Shown: piece after piece, positions 8,181 through 17,296 of the stretch
How positions within the stretch are numbered: position 1 is the stretch's first letter
How the letters are laid out: each line of letters opens with the position of its first letter
Assembly (NCBI GenBank): GCA_963709645.1
Contig: CAVPXP010000011.1
Span: 62,001-126,000 of the forward strand
Length of the DNA stretch: 64,000 nt
Origin: DYRB01 sp963709645
GTDB taxonomy: Bacteria > Pseudomonadota > Gammaproteobacteria > Chromatiales > Chromatiaceae
Direction: 5' to 3'
Notes under the pieces: model-generated
The model's database searches: none
What the model was told of the DNA's origin: nothing
What the model saw: only the letters and a program-made list of their open reading frames with translations
Translations under genes and position numbers: made by a program

Positions 8181-11100
8181 TTACCAGCCGCAGGTGCTGC
8201 CTGTCAGCTCCTGGGACACAGCGGCCCAGACCTCTCGGTTGGAACGGCCGAGGACCAGATGGTTCTTCCAATCGTCACCGTCGCAGGACACCTCGTCGGC
8301 AAAGCTCACGTTGCCGGCGTGGCAGGCCGTGCAGACGCCCGCCAGCGCCGTAGCCGCATCCGGCTCCCACACCCCGGGGCTCGTCTCGGCGAAGCCGGCG
8401 ATGTGCCCGTTCTGCAGCTCTTCGGTTTGGTCCATGACGTTTCGCGGTGAACGGGCACGCTCAGAGTGCCGCTGCCATTGCCGGTTGGTAGGCAGTACGT
8501 CGTTTTTGTAATCGTCGTGGCAGTTCAGGCACATGGATTGGCGCGGATCGGCGTTCTCCGTGAACTCATGCTGCCAGCCTACCGCGCCGTCGAAGTCGCT
8601 GTAATAGCCGCCCAGCGCACCCGATGTACGGAACCAGCTCGGTACCCCGGATTCGTTGACCGCGTGGCAGGCGCCGCACTTCAAGGGACCGTGGGACCCG
8701 TCTGCGTTCAGGTTCGCGGCCTGGGCATAGCTGGTCGCATCCACACCCGGGAAGCCCACACCCAGCTCACGGCTCGGCGCTACCGGATAGAGGCCGTGGG
8801 TCGACTCGTGGCAGCCCTGGCAGGTGATGTCGCGGTGCCCACGAGAGTAGCGCATCAGCCCCGCCTTGCGCGGGTAGTTGAACGGGGCGAACCCGTCGAT
8901 GTTGCCGCTCTGCTCGACATAGGGCGGGGCATGGCAGTCCGCGCAGTGGGGCTCACCAGCGGACAGCCAGTGGTCCCTGCCGTCGTCGGCGGCATTGAAG
9001 GGCACTGCCACGGCCTTGTTCACGCCGGGTGCGACGAACCCGACCACCCCGTCCAGGGTCCCGTTCTCCGGGTACAGCCACTGGCTCGGGTCACGTTGGT
9101 GCTGGTTAATGGACTTGATGCAGTCCCGAGTGGTGCAGAGGCTCAGGATGTTCACGCTGAACTTGCCATCCGGGTCATAGCCGCTGTCGACCGGATTGCC
9201 CGCTGGATCGACCTCGATGACGGCCATGAGGGCATCGGCGTAGTTGGGGCTCCAGATATCCCGGGTGTGGTCGATTCCGTCCGGCGTGAAACCGTTGATA
9301 TTGTCCTTCGGATCAAGCCAAGAGATGACGGTGTCCTTGTCGCTGCCGATCATGTTCGCCAACTGACCCAGGTTTCCGGCAGCCCGCGGGTTGACGCTGC
9401 AGTCGTTCCGGACCAGGTCGTTGCAGTCCTCCGCCTTCCAGATCTCCTGACTGAGCTGGGTATGGCAGTTGGTGCACCAGAGCCCGCGCACGTTGGGGGG
9501 ACTGCCCGTCACGTCGGTCTGGTTGCGGGCGACGTTGTTCTTGAGCCAGTTACCGACCACGTTCAGGTGTACTGGCGTCTCCGCACCATCGATGTCCTTC
9601 AGCGGGTTGGAGTGCACGTCCCGTCCCACGAAGCAGCCACCGGCACCCAGTCGGTTGTCAGTCTCGGCGAAGGCATTGTCGCCGCCGTAGGTGATCGGAT
9701 AGCCCTCCATGTCGCCGTCGGAACGGTGCGCCGGGTGGCAGCCCTGGCACATACCATCGCGGCCCAGGCTGTCGGCAAACACCATGTGCCCGCCCTGGCT
9801 GATGGCGCGGTGCTTACGGTGGATGGCCTCGCTGATCGGGCGGATGGTCAAGGATCCCGCCGGATCGAAGCTGGCGGCGGTCACCGCAGCCACGACGTTG
9901 TCCGCATGGCACTTCTGGCAGATGACGCTCTCATGGCCGAGGCGCGTCTCCTGGACGAAGGGCGCATCGATGGGGGCGCACTCCGGATGCTGGTCGGCCG
10001 GGTAGCAGGCGGTGAAGTCCGTGCCCATCTGCGCGTCGTGCAGCGACAGGATGCTCATGGCCGCCCCCTTGAGACGCGGGTACCAGTCCGAGTCCCCTGC
10101 CGCGGCATCCAGACCGTAGTAGGCGAGCCAGTAGTCGATCTCCTCCTGCACCAGGGTCGCCGACCAGGTCCCGGTCGTGTTTGGCGAGTTGGTCGTATCG
10201 AAGGCCGAGTGGCAACGCTCGCAGTTGGGGATGTCGATGGGCGCCGTGCCGAAGCCAATGACCGGTCGGCCGTCGTCCAGCACCGCGTTGCCGACACCCT
10301 GCGGCGCATTGGGGTCGTACTTGTGCAGCTGCGCCTTCATCGCGACGAAGGGTCGGACCGAGTCCTCGTCGACCAAACCCGGATCGGCAAAGAAATCCAG
10401 GGAATCCTCCAAGGGAGTCAGCGGCAGGCCGAGCGCCTCCCAGATCCGCGGCGAGGTGAGGGTAATGGGCAGGTCCTCGAGGACCTTCATCTGGGTGTAG
10501 ACGACGGTGCCGTGCTCCCCGGAGAAGGTCAGCAGGTTGCCTTTGGAGAGCCCGTTGCAATCGTTCGGAATGGTCGCGTTCGGATCCATCGAGGTCGTAT
10601 CTTTCGTCACGGGTCCCAACGGGTGCAGCGCCGGGCCGCAGTCCGTCGGCACCGCGATATCGACCCCAAGGAAGATCTTGTCCATGTCCAACCCCGGAAC
10701 CGCCGGCTTCGTGCCTTCCAGGTCGCTGTAGATGTAGAGGTGGTTCAACCAGCCGTTGGCATAGCCGCCCTCGTCGTAGGTCCCATCACCGATGTAGGAG
10801 TTGTAGTAGCCCTCGCGCTCTCCCGTGATGAGGCTCCCGTTTGCGTCTCTGGCGGTCACGTCGTAGATGGTGTTCCACATGAACATGGAGTTCAGCTCTT
10901 GGGCGCTGATCAGCCGGCTGCTCTGCGGCTTGCCGCGGCCGTCGTTGCGCGGCTGGGCCTCGTGCCAGTAACGCAGGACGTATTTCTGGAAGTTACCATT
11001 CTCATCCAGGCTCGGATCGCGCAGCACCGTCTCGCGGCCAAGGGCGTCCTTGTTCTCGTTCGGGTCGCCTTCCAGCAGCTTGGGGAAGTCCTCGCCGTTG

Positions 11101-12209
11101 GCGCCTTTGTCAGTCTTGACCACCTGGGCCAGGATCGAGTTGTAGGGCGGCAGGATGCAGCAGTAGGCGAACTCGAAGCCCGTGCAGTGCATGCCCAGCT
11201 CGTAGTTCATCAGGATGTTGAACTGGTTCTGCTGGCCGACGCCCTTGACCTCCAGGCTAGTCTCCAGCACCAGGTGGACGGTACCAAAGTCCTCGTTGGC
11301 GCCCTGCCCGTCAGTGACCCGGTAGATGAAACTGTCGCCGCCCGGCACATTGCTGGTCGGTTTGTAGGTGAAGGAGCCATCCGTATTGAGGGACACAGCG
11401 CCGTTGTTGGGAGCGCCCCAAAGCTCAACGCTCAGCAGATCGCCGTCGGGGTCCGTGTCGTGCAGCAGCACGCCGGGAACGGGGACATTGATCTCGCCGT
11501 CGCGATCGACGACCGCCGTGTCCAGGGCGAAGGTGTCATCGCCAGCGGTGGGCGGCTGGTTCGCGGCGATGGTGGCTGTCGTGCCCGCGGCGTTGGTCGC
11601 GCCGTTGTCGTCGGTCACCATCAGGCTGACCGTATAGGTATCCGCCGCAGCGTAAGTGTGCGTCGTCGTCTTCCCGGACCCGAGCGGTGACCCGTCACCA
11701 AAATCCCAGGAATAGGACGCAATGGTGCCGTCGGGGTCGGACGATGTTGACCCATCGAAAGTCACCGCAATGCCGGTGGTGCCGGTGTAGGGCCCGCCTG
11801 GTCTGGACACCGGCGGCAGGTTTGCGGGCGGCGGCGGTGGCTGAGGCGCACAGTCGGCCGGTGCATTGGCGACGTCCATCTCGGCGGTGGCGCCGCCATA
11901 TTGTCCCGCATAGACACGACAGGGCACCGGGCTGAGCCTCGCAGTCGCAAGCCTCCATCTCTCGGTATCGGCGGCCACCGTGGTGGTGCCTAGGATCTGG
12001 CTCAGGTCGTAAGCATTGGCCACGCTCACCGCCGCCTCAGCGGTACCGGTACCGGCCACGATCAGCCGTGACTTGGCGGTGTCCCAGTCCGCCCGGGTGA
12101 TTGCAAACGGTCTGGCCAGGGCGGGATCGGCCAGGACCGTGATGCCGATGCCTATGGCGAGCAGACTCAATAGGCCGCGCCGCCCTCGTGTTTCGATTGA
12201 TTGGTTCAC
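8181..12209 (-). CDS. Giant 9-haem c-type cytochrome with PKD and cadherin-like domains
   Basis: A 1342-residue exported cytochrome. The GTG at 12209 has an AGAGGAG site and starts a Tat/Sec-like signal peptide (ETRGRRGLLSLLAIGIG); the open frame extends 19 codons further without a site. Order: signal, short beta region, PKD domain (about 132-215, with PDGTIASYSWDFGDGS), a cadherin/VCBS-like domain (about 216-317), a haem-free region of roughly 340 residues containing HCTGFEFAYCC (about 341), then nine CXXCH haem motifs from about residue 663 to the C-terminus. Adhesion-type domains in front of a haem wire suggest surface exposure and electron exchange with a solid or a partner. The electron acceptor and export route are unknown. 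It follows the 13-haem gene and probably shares its transcript. Confidence 0.9.
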   Translation of the reverse strand: MNQSIETRGRRGLLSLLAIGIGITVLADPALARPFAITRADWDTAKSRLIVAGTGTAEAAVSVANAYDLSQILGTTTVAADTERWRLATARLSPVPCRVYAGQYGGATAEMDVANAPADCAPQPPPPPANLPPVSRPGGPYTGTTGIAVTFDGSTSSDPDGTIASYSWDFGDGSPLGSGKTTTHTYAAADTYTVSLMVTDDNGATNAAGTTATIAANQPPTAGDDTFALDTAVVDRDGEINVPVPGVLLHDTDPDGDLLSVELWGAPNNGAVSLNTDGSFTYKPTSNVPGGDSFIYRVTDGQGANEDFGTVHLVLETSLEVKGVGQQNQFNILMNYELGMHCTGFEFAYCCILPPYNSILAQVVKTDKGANGEDFPKLLEGDPNENKDALGRETVLRDPSLDENGNFQKYVLRYWHEAQPRNDGRGKPQSSRLISAQELNSMFMWNTIYDVTARDANGSLITGEREGYYNSYIGDGTYDEGGYANGWLNHLYIYSDLEGTKPAVPGLDMDKIFLGVDIAVPTDCGPALHPLGPVTKDTTSMDPNATIPNDCNGLSKGNLLTFSGEHGTVVYTQMKVLEDLPITLTSPRIWEALGLPLTPLEDSLDFFADPGLVDEDSVRPFVAMKAQLHKYDPNAPQGVGNAVLDDGRPVIGFGTAPIDIPNCERCHSAFDTTNSPNTTGTWSATLVQEEIDYWLAYYGLDAAAGDSDWYPRLKGAAMSILSLHDAQMGTDFTACYPADQHPECAPIDAPFVQETRLGHESVICQKCHADNVVAAVTAASFDPAGSLTIRPISEAIHRKHRAISQGGHMVFADSLGRDGMCQGCHPAHRSDGDMEGYPITYGGDNAFAETDNRLGAGGCFVGRDVHSNPLKDIDGAETPVHLNVVGNWLKNNVARNQTDVTGSPPNVRGLWCTNCHTQLSQEIWKAEDCNDLVRNDCSVNPRAAGNLGQLANMIGSDKDTVISWLDPKDNINGFTPDGIDHTRDIWSPNYADALMAVIEVDPAGNPVDSGYDPDGKFSVNILSLCTTRDCIKSINQHQRDPSQWLYPENGTLDGVVGFVAPGVNKAVAVPFNAADDGRDHWLSAGEPHCADCHAPPYVEQSGNIDGFAPFNYPRKAGLMRYSRGHRDITCQGCHESTHGLYPVAPSRELGVGFPGVDATSYAQAANLNADGSHGPLKCGACHAVNESGVPSWFRTSGALGGYYSDFDGAVGWQHEFTENADPRQSMCLNCHDDYKNDVLPTNRQWQRHSERARSPRNVMDQTEELQNGHIAGFAETSPGVWEPDAATALAGVCTACHAGNVSFADEVSCDGDDWKNHLVLGRSNREVWAAVSQELTGSTCGW

Positions 12210-12318
12210 TTTATACGCTCCTCTTAACCTCAGATTCGGACCCTGTCGTCCCCAGCGCGCGCCCAAGTCGGGCGAGGCGACCCGTCGCTACCGCTAGAGA
12301 ACAGGGAGAGGCGGGGAA

Positions 12319-12338
12319 CCGCTGCCCTCCGGCAGCGG
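12319..12338. repeat. Hairpin between the two giant cytochrome genes
   Basis: A perfect 8-bp inverted repeat CCGCTGCC-CTCC-GGCAGCGG lies 29 bp downstream of the 13-haem cytochrome stop. On the minus strand it is followed by a pyrimidine-rich but not T-rich stretch, so it is at most a weak terminator or processing site. Confidence 0.45.
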
Positions 12339-12366
12339 CGCCTCGCGCGCCTTGGGCGGACCGCGA

Positions 12367-15357
12367 CTAGGGCCGGATCAGCCCGGCAGGCGACCCACCC
12401 AGATCCACAATGGAGTCGTACATCGTCTGGATGACGTACTTGTGGTTGTGGATAGCCGCGGCCCTGTCGCGAGCGGCGTTCCAGTTGTAGGCCCCCTTGA
12501 CCATCTGCAGGTCGTAGGCTTCGTAACGGGGAGGCGTCGTCTCTGGCGGTACCGGCACGCTTTCAGGGATACAGCCGTCCTGCACGTAGCACCCGTTGGT
12601 TACCAGCGAGAGGCGGGTTTGTCCTTCGACATACATGAGCGGCGGCCGGCCAACTGCCTCGGCGTGGATATTCAAGGCCACCACCAGCTTCTCCATGAGT
12701 CCGTCCATCTCGTGGCGGAAGCTCTCCGCGACACCGTCGCCGTCATAGTCGACGTTCGCATACCCGAAGGGCTTGCCAAGGTCCTCGAAATCCTCGAGGG
12801 GGAAGTCTTCCTCGTCACCGTGACAGCTGCTGCAGTCGTCCATGTTCGCGCGGAAGTCATGGTCCTTCTTGACGCCACCGGTCTCTTGATTGGTGGTGTA
12901 GAGGTGACACCCGATGCAGTCCTGCCGCTCGATCTGCTTGTGGCCGAAGAACCCGTTCTTGCCCTGATAGGTCATTCCGTCGTACTCGTAGCCGGCCGTC
13001 ACATCGGTACCCCAGAAGGTCGCGGCCTCCGGGAGGTAATGCTCGCTGGGTACCGAACAGTTCCCGGTGGTGGCGCTGCAGCTCGGAATCGACTTGCCGG
13101 ATTGCCGCCCCTGGTGGCACTGCATACAGACGTTGCTGGAATTGCCCAGCGTCTGGCGCACGCCCGATGGGAAGGCGATCTCCTGCAGCTTGCCCGCCTG
13201 GTACAGGGTCTTGCCGCCGCCGTTCGGCTCGTGGCAGCCCTCGCAGTTGAGCACCTTCGGATACACGGGAGACTGCGAAGTCACCGTGGTGTAACTCGGG
13301 TTGATGCCGTTCGCGTCGAGGGTGTACCAAGGTACCCCCGGAGGCGTGGGCTTGGCGGGATCGGTGCTCGTGCTGCTGTCGGCGAGCTGGCGATAGCCAT
13401 AGGTGCTGTGACAGCGCGAGCAGCTCGACGAGATCGAGGAGTCCCCATTCCAATGGTTCCACGGCTCGGCGTAGCCATCGCCATGGCCAGACTTGGCCCA
13501 TTGGGTGACGATGTTGTCATTCCCCGGGACATTGGGGTCATGGGCGTGGCAACTGGTGCAGGAATCGGGCATGGGTCCCACGGCGACGTGAGGCTCGGAT
13601 CCGTCCAGCGGGTCATCGAAGGACTCGTTGCTTTCCCACCAGGAAAGGAAGTCCGTCCATTTGAACTCGCCTGGCTGCATGACGAAGCCGGGCCAGATGG
13701 GCTCGAAGGTGTGGCTGTGCAGGTCCCCGCCGCGACCTCGATCCACTGCTGCTCCCGCGCGTCATAGACCCAGTCCGGCTCGATTGCGGACTTGCCGGCC
13801 GGCACCATGTGGCAGCTGATGCAGCGCGTCTGGAAGCCCACGTCCATGAAGGCGCGGTTCTTTACATGGGCGCGAACGACGGTCGTGATGTTGGCCGATC
13901 CGCTGATCAGGTCGTCCTGCGTCAAGGCCGCAAAGTCCCCGTGGGTCGCGTGACAAGACAGGCACAGGTTGTTGCGCCTGTTGGTGCTGTCGCCGGGCTG
14001 CGGGACCGGCACCCCCTCGTTCTCGCTGACCAGCAGGTGCAGCCGATCGGCGTTGTGCATGTCGTGGCAAGTGAAGCAGGGATGGTCGTAGGTCTTGTCT
14101 GCCGCATGGGGCCCGCCGGCATGCTCTATGCCCTGCATATTGCTGGAGGCGGCGGCGATGAACTCCTTGCGGTCCAGCACGCCGTTACCGTTGGTATCCT
14201 CCCCCGTATCCAGCACCCCGTTGCGATTCAGGTCCTCGTCGTGCGCGACGATATCGACGAGGCCGTTGTTGTTCTTGTCCTGCCAGCCCCAGTAGTCGCT
14301 CGCATCCTGGGACGTGTGGAAGTAGTCGCTGAGATCCTGACCCGGGCGGTAGAGGACCGGCCTGCCATTGGCATTCGCCTTGCTGGGGTAGAGCAGTGCC
14401 CCGTCGCCGGTCCCGAAGCTGCCCGTGCCGCTCTGGTGACACTGGTAGCAGACGCCGTTCTGCGCGATCAGGTTGTCGATCGTGTTCTTTGTACCGTCGC
14501 CGTTCAGGTCCGACCTTGCCACCAGCGTCGCCGGATTGACGATGGTCGCCTTCTTCAGCTCCACCGTGGGGGCGTTGTAGACATGGTCGCTGCCGGGCCC
14601 GTGACAGGCCTCGCAGGCGACGTTCATGTCGGAGTAGCTCATGGTCCAGAGCCCGCTCGTCGGGTTCGACTCTGACCTTCACGCCGGTGGAGTGGCAGCC
14701 GGCGCAGCGCCGCTCATAGGACGTGGGGCCGATCCTCAGGCTGGCCTTGGCAAGCGGCACATTGGCCTGGTCGTACCACTCGGAGGTGTTATAGGGGACG
14801 TACTCGTTCGTCTTGGCGTTGAACTGAATCGGGAGGACGTAGTGGCTCGGCCCGATCTGGGTGATGTAGAGCTGCTTCCACTGCGCCTCGCGGTTCAGGA
14901 TTCGCCCGTCGGCCGGATCCGTATCCGCCACCGTCGGGTTCTGCACCGCGGAGCCGCCGAGCGCGTAGACGACGGGGTACTTGGCCGTACCGATCTGGAC
15001 GTAGGGCCCCAGGGTCGCGTTGCGGCCCAGAATGGGCGCGCTCGCTCCGAAGGCGGCAAAGGCGTCGCCGCCGGGGAGACTCGTGACCGGGAATCTTCCG
15101 CCATCGAAAAATTCAGAGCGGCCGGACTGATTGCCGTCGTTGATGTAGCTGTACTCGCTGGCCCCATCCATCAGGATCTGCTGATGGGCGGTCTGTACCC
15201 AGCCCTCGTGCTTGCCCAAGTGACAGCCGCTTCCGCAGACTGCCTCGCCTACATAGGTCGCCGCGGCTTCGGCATTGCCGCGGATGATGAATGCCGACAT
15301 TAGCAGGCTGGCGCAGACGAGCCACTGCCAGCCGCTGCCGGTTCTTTGGCGGTGCAT
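12367..15357 (-). CDS. Secreted 13-haem c-type cytochrome with embedded EF-hand-like repeats (two frame breaks)
   Basis: An exported multihaem cytochrome of about 996 residues. The ATG at 15357 follows GAGGAGGGG and opens a signal peptide. Thirteen CXXCH motifs are present: CGSGCH, CAGCH, CEACH, CYQCH, CFTCH, CLSCH, CISCH, CTSCH, CSRCH, CEGCH, CMQCH, CIGCH, CSSCH. Between haems 4 and 5 lies an Asp/Asn-rich block with EF-hand/dockerin-like loops (DKNNNGLVD, DLNRNGVLD, DTNGNGVLD). The frame breaks near 14652-14660 and at 13725-13728, where one extra G in a run restores WIEVAAGDLHSHTFEP. Haem motifs and coding continue across both, so I annotate one gene. It is the first gene of the multihaem locus. 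Confidence 0.85.
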
Positions 15358-15602
15358 ATCCCCTCCTCCTCTGTTGAAATAACTCCCCCACGAGACCACT
15401 TGGCGCAAACAGCAGGCGCCAACTCGCTTCAGAGACGGTTTGGTGCGGGCGAGGAAAAGGGTGCTTCGCTCGATTGTTGATATCCTGTGCGGCGGGTCTC
15501 TCGTCCGTCCGGACCCTTGGTCCGCCCGACTTTGGGTCCTTTCACCCGCGCACTGAGCGATTATTCCCCTCTTCGTGGGGACACTTTATAGCTCATGGAA
15601 TT

Positions 15603-15618
15603 TGTGATGCCAATCACA
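15603..15618. promoter_or_regulatory. CRP-type palindrome TGTGA-N6-TCACA
   Basis: TGTGATGCCAATCACA is a perfect match to the CRP/Vfr half-sites, with flanking T/A tracts. It lies 246 bp upstream of the 13-haem cytochrome start and 230 bp upstream of the Cof phosphatase start. Orientation cannot be decided from a palindrome. HcpR-type regulators of the same superfamily use related sites, so the factor is not certain. Confidence 0.6.
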
Positions 15619-15677
15619 TTTTTCTATCACTGGAACTGACGATTGTCATTGCTGTCCCGCAGCGGAGCTCGGCGGCG

Positions 15678-15734
15678 AACACCAAGAACACCAAGAACAC
15701 CAACGCCAAGCACCAAGAACACCAAGAACATCAA
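15678..15734. repeat. Short direct-repeat tract based on AACACCAAG
   Basis: The nonamer AACACCAAG is repeated head to tail with small interruptions (AACGCCAAG, a split copy, AACATCAA). The units are contiguous or nearly so, without unique spacers, so this is a simple intergenic repeat and not a CRISPR. It occupies the space between the CRP-type site and the Cof gene. Confidence 0.7.
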
Positions 15735-15847
15735 TGGCGTACTGGCCAACCCCGAGATAGCGGCAGCAAGCCTCACCCGCGGGGAGGTCTCCCTGGACAG
15801 CCAAAAGAAGATGCACCATGCTCCCCCTCAGCCACCGGGGGAGACGC

Positions 15848-16651
15848 ATGTACCGGCTCGTCGTCTGCGACCTCGACGGCACCCTGCTCAACCCCCAGCA
15901 CCGCCTCGGGGCCTACACTCGGGATGTACTGGGGCGCCTATTAGACCTTGGGGTCGCGCTGATGCTCGCCTCCGGCCGCCACTTCGGCGACCTCCACAGG
16001 CTGTCGACGGAGCTGGGTGCAAGTAGCGGTCTCATCTCCTGCAACGGGGCCGCCGTGCACGACGCGGGCGGCAACCTCGTCCACCACCAACCCCTGGACC
16101 CCGCCTGCCTGGACTTCCTGTTGCGCGACCCGGTCTTTGACTCGGTGCACGTCAACCTCTACCGCATCCACGATTGGCTGGTGGAACGCCCCGAGCCTTG
16201 CCTGCTGCAGTATCACCAAGAGTCAGGCTTCGCCTACCAAGTGGTGGACTTCGCGGACCTGGATGCCCAGCCGGTGCTCAAGGTCTTCTTCTACGGCGAC
16301 CGCCAACGCCTGCTGGACCTTGAGGGCTTGGTGCACGAGCGCTGCCCGGGGCGGCTTGCGACGACCTTCTCCCTGCCCGTGACCCTGGAGGTGATGGCCG
16401 CAGGGGTCTCCAAGGGAGCGGCCCTGGGCCGTGTGCTCGCCGGCCTGGGGCTGAAACGCTCCGAGGTCATCGCCTTCGGTGACGGTATGAACGACCTGGA
16501 GCTGCTTCAGGAGGCGGGCAAGGGGGTGGTCATGGGCAACGCCGACCCGCGCCTCAAGGCGGCGCTGGACGGACAGGAGGTCATCGGCACCAACGCCGAG
16601 GAGGCGGTGGCCCGTCATCTGGAGTCCCTGTTTCTGGGTGGGGCTGGATGA
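15848..16651 (+). CDS. Cof-type HAD-IIB phosphatase
   Basis: A soluble HAD-superfamily sugar-phosphate/FMN-type phosphatase of 267 residues. Motif I is CDLDGTLLN near the N-terminus (nucleophile and acid/base Asp), followed by the ASGRH motif, a C2 cap domain in the middle, a Lys in GVSKGAAL, and motif IV FGDGMNDLELL, all in the order of the YbhA/YidA/Cof family. The start at 15848 is chosen because of GGGGGAG just before it and because motif I then begins at residue 7. Substrate cannot be predicted. It is the only plus-strand gene in the cytochrome region. Confidence 0.92.
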   Translation: MYRLVVCDLDGTLLNPQHRLGAYTRDVLGRLLDLGVALMLASGRHFGDLHRLSTELGASSGLISCNGAAVHDAGGNLVHHQPLDPACLDFLLRDPVFDSVHVNLYRIHDWLVERPEPCLLQYHQESGFAYQVVDFADLDAQPVLKVFFYGDRQRLLDLEGLVHERCPGRLATTFSLPVTLEVMAAGVSKGAALGRVLAGLGLKRSEVIAFGDGMNDLELLQEAGKGVVMGNADPRLKAALDGQEVIGTNAEEAVARHLESLFLGGAG

Positions 16652-16683
16652 TCCGACCGCAGGGCCCGTCGGAACCAGCGCCA

Positions 16684-17208
16684 TCAATGGTTCGGGGATG
16701 CGCCCCCCGCCTCGCGCCGGTCCAGGTAGACGAGAACCTGGTCGATCTCGGCCCCCTTGTCCGGCGCCAGGCGCCTGGCCTCCCCCAGGGCGGCACGCGC
16801 AAGGGCGTAGTCGCCGTTGTGCAGGTAGGCGATGGCCATGCCGACGAAGGCATCGGCGTTGTTGGGATCAGCACCCAAGGCACCGCGGAAGTCCTGGATG
16901 GCGGCGCTGTACTCCTGGCGCATCAGGCGGGCCCCGCCTAGCCGGGTGCGGGCGAGGGACGATTTCGGGTCGGCGGCGACGGCCTGCTCCAGGGTTGCGA
17001 CCGCCGCCTCGGCCTCACCCGCTGCGAGCTGGGCCTCGCCCGCAGCGATCAGGGCCTGAACGCCGTGGGGTGGATGAGACACGGCGCCATCGGTGGCGAC
17101 GCTGGGCGCTGGGGTCCCAACCTGAGCCTGATCGGCGGCCTGAAGCGGCAAGATCAGGGCAAGACCGGCCGCGAGCAAGGCGACCTGAGCGTTGGCATGG
17201 GCTGGCAT
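16684..17208 (-). CDS. Exported TPR protein
   Basis: A 174-residue protein with a signal peptide (about 1-25, ending LQAADQA) and three tetratricopeptide-type repeats (GVQALIAAGEAQLAAGE, KSSLARTRLGGARLMRQE, NNADAFVGMAIAYLHNG). It probably acts as a periplasmic protein-protein adaptor. It lies downstream of the octahaem enzyme on the same strand but beyond a strong terminator, so it is cotranscribed at most by read-through. It may help assemble the cytochrome; this is inference from position. Confidence 0.82.
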   Translation of the reverse strand: MPAHANAQVALLAAGLALILPLQAADQAQVGTPAPSVATDGAVSHPPHGVQALIAAGEAQLAAGEAEAAVATLEQAVAADPKSSLARTRLGGARLMRQEYSAAIQDFRGALGADPNNADAFVGMAIAYLHNGDYALARAALGEARRLAPDKGAEIDQVLVYLDRREAGGASPNH

Positions 17209-17241
17209 CTAAGCCTCCTGTTTCTGTTGGGTAAAATGAAA

Positions 17242-17271
17242 GGACCCCCGCGGGCAGGCCCGCGGGGGTCC
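17242..17271 (-). terminator. Strong terminator of the octahaem cytochrome gene
   Basis: A perfect 13-bp stem GGACCCCCGCGGG / CCCGCGGGGGTCC with a 4-nt loop, followed on the minus strand by TTTCATTTTA. It lies 26 bp after the stop codon at 17297. Confidence 0.85.
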
Positions 17272-17296
17272 GGTTGGGTCTAGGCCGACCCGAAGG

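Noticed and set aside
8466..11690. Open frame of more than 1000 codons antisense to the 9-haem cytochrome
   Set aside because: Its translation is Arg/Val/Gly-rich low-complexity sequence produced by GC-biased codons of the opposite strand. The cytochrome strand has nine haem motifs, a signal peptide and a ribosome site.
12352..13767. Long open frame antisense to the 13-haem cytochrome
   Set aside because: Shadow of the haem gene; no ribosome site and no recognisable domain.
15678..15734. CRISPR-like direct repeats
   Set aside because: Units are only 9 bp, contiguous and without spacers; no cas genes nearby.
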